Positions 63,568 to 64,000 of a DNA stretch of 64,000 nucleotides are shown here, piece by piece. Positions within the stretch are counted from its first letter, which is position 1, and the number at the start of each line of letters is the position of its first letter. A program made the position numbers and the translations under genes. The notes under the pieces were generated by a model. It was given only the letters and a program-made list of their open reading frames with translations, ran no database searches and was not told where the DNA came from. Origin of the DNA: Rhizobium subbaraonis (lineage in GTDB: Bacteria; Pseudomonadota; Alphaproteobacteria; Rhizobiales; Rhizobiaceae); the NCBI RefSeq assembly GCF_900220975.1, contig NZ_OBQD01000010.1, positions 1-64,000 of the forward strand, written 5' to 3'.

Positions 63568-63810
63568 ATGATCAAGGCACGCGTAACGGTGACGCTGAAG
63601 AACGGCGTTCTCGACCCGCAGGGCAAGGCGATCGAAGGCGCGCTCGGCAGCCTCGGTTTCGACGGCGTAGGCCACGTCCGCCAAGGCAAGGTCTTCGACC
63701 TCGAGCTGCAGACCGCCGACAAGGCAAAGGCGGAAGCCGAGCTGAAGGACATGTGCGAGAAGCTTCTGGCCAACACGGTAATCGAGAATTATACTATCGC
63801 CCTCGCCTGA
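63568..63810 (+). CDS. purS: FGAM synthase subunit PurS
   Basis: 80 residues, a small alpha/beta protein: MIKARVTVTLKNGVLDPQGK, AIEGALGSLGFDGVGHVRQG, KVFDLELQTADKAKAEAELK. PurS, PurL and PurQ form the FGAM synthetase complex in bacteria that split the enzyme; purQ and purL are expected further right. AAGAGGAA is just before the ATG. Confidence 0.95.
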   Translation: MIKARVTVTLKNGVLDPQGKAIEGALGSLGFDGVGHVRQGKVFDLELQTADKAKAEAELKDMCEKLLANTVIENYTIALA

Positions 63811-63829
63811 TGGTTGAAAGAGCGCGCGA

Positions 63830-64000
63830 ATGGCTGAGATCGACGGCACCCTCATCTACGAAATGCTGAAACGCATTCAGACGGACATCGGTACGCTGAA
63901 GGATGGCCAACGCGACCTGCGCCAGGACAATCTCTCGCTTCGAAACCAGATACACACGCTGCAGGGCGACGTGAACAACCTTCGCGGCTCGGTAGCTCAT
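63830..64000 (+). CDS. Coiled-coil protein between purS and purQ, partial
   Basis: Open from the ATG at 63830 to the window end, 57 residues seen. It begins MAEIDGTLIYEMLKRIQTDI and continues as a heptad-rich coiled coil (LRQDNLSLRNQIHTLQGDVN). Rhizobial genomes often carry a short gene of this kind in the pur cluster with a similar start; its role is unknown. The 3' end lies outside. Confidence 0.7.
   Translation, partial: MAEIDGTLIYEMLKRIQTDIGTLKDGQRDLRQDNLSLRNQIHTLQGDVNNLRGSVAH

Overview
The window looks like a chromosomal stretch of a rhizobial alphaproteobacterium (Rhizobium/Agrobacterium/Shinella/Ensifer group). Reasons: high-GC coding bias; a suf operon in the agrobacterial order sufS2-B-C-D-S1-X-A with an Irr-type iron box; a DUF1476 ATPase zeta subunit and an ATP12 chaperone; a purC-purS-small coiled-coil gene order; and palindromic repeats of the RPE/RIME type. 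I cannot fix the genus from sequence alone.

Positions 1 to about 11.15 kb are the early/immunity and integration end of an integrated prophage-like element. It is anchored at the 3' end of a tRNA-Leu(GAG) gene (11147-11231, minus strand) next to a tyrosine integrase, and it runs off the left edge. The core is a lambda-like immunity region: a Cro-like gene (minus) and an S24 CI-type repressor (plus), flanked on both sides by copies of a 14-bp dyad ATNCG-N4-CGNAT that overlap outward promoters. A leftward operon linked by ATGA overlaps carries an adenine methylase. A rightward chain of about 18 tightly packed small genes carries a sulfotransferase-like protein, a Gp37/Gp68 (DUF5131) protein, membrane miniproteins and Cys-rich proteins.

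From 11.4 to 24.2 kb the chromosomal genes are lipB, an SRPBCC-M50 protease fusion, a DMT exporter, an XRE regulator with a perfect inverted repeat before it, a glutathione-dependent formaldehyde detoxification pair (class III ADH at 15.2 kb, S-formylglutathione hydrolase at 18.0 kb) separated by small genes including a frameshifted DUF1345 gene, a guanidine-II riboswitch controlling an SMR/SugE exporter, DoxX, a secreted protein, and an atp12-HAD-rluC operon.

From 24.3 to 29.1 kb is the glycine cleavage operon gcvT-gcvH-gcvP under a tandem glycine riboswitch, with a repeat element between gcvT and gcvH. After a soluble PAS histidine kinase (29.3-31.1 kb) comes the minus-strand suf operon (31.3-38.5 kb) for Fe-S cluster assembly.

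From 38.7 to 51 kb are an alpha/beta hydrolase, anmK, tyrS, a large AsmA/YhdP-like envelope protein, a peroxiredoxin, a DUF455 protein, an M23 peptidase, a DEAD-box helicase, a NUDIX hydrolase and a TfoX-N protein. From 51 to 56 kb is a five-gene operon resembling the maturation module of molybdenum hydroxylases (MocA-type transferase, split XdhC, CoxE-like VWA protein, MoxR ATPase), with no structural enzyme genes in view. The last part (56-64 kb) has a flavin reductase, a periplasmic binding protein, a P1 peptidase, rpe, purB, the zeta subunit, purC and purS. The clearest observations beyond routine annotation are the five-operator immunity region, the guanidine-II riboswitch, the SRPBCC-M50 fusion, the phage sulfotransferase, the Irr-type box before suf, and the orphan Mo-enzyme maturation cluster.
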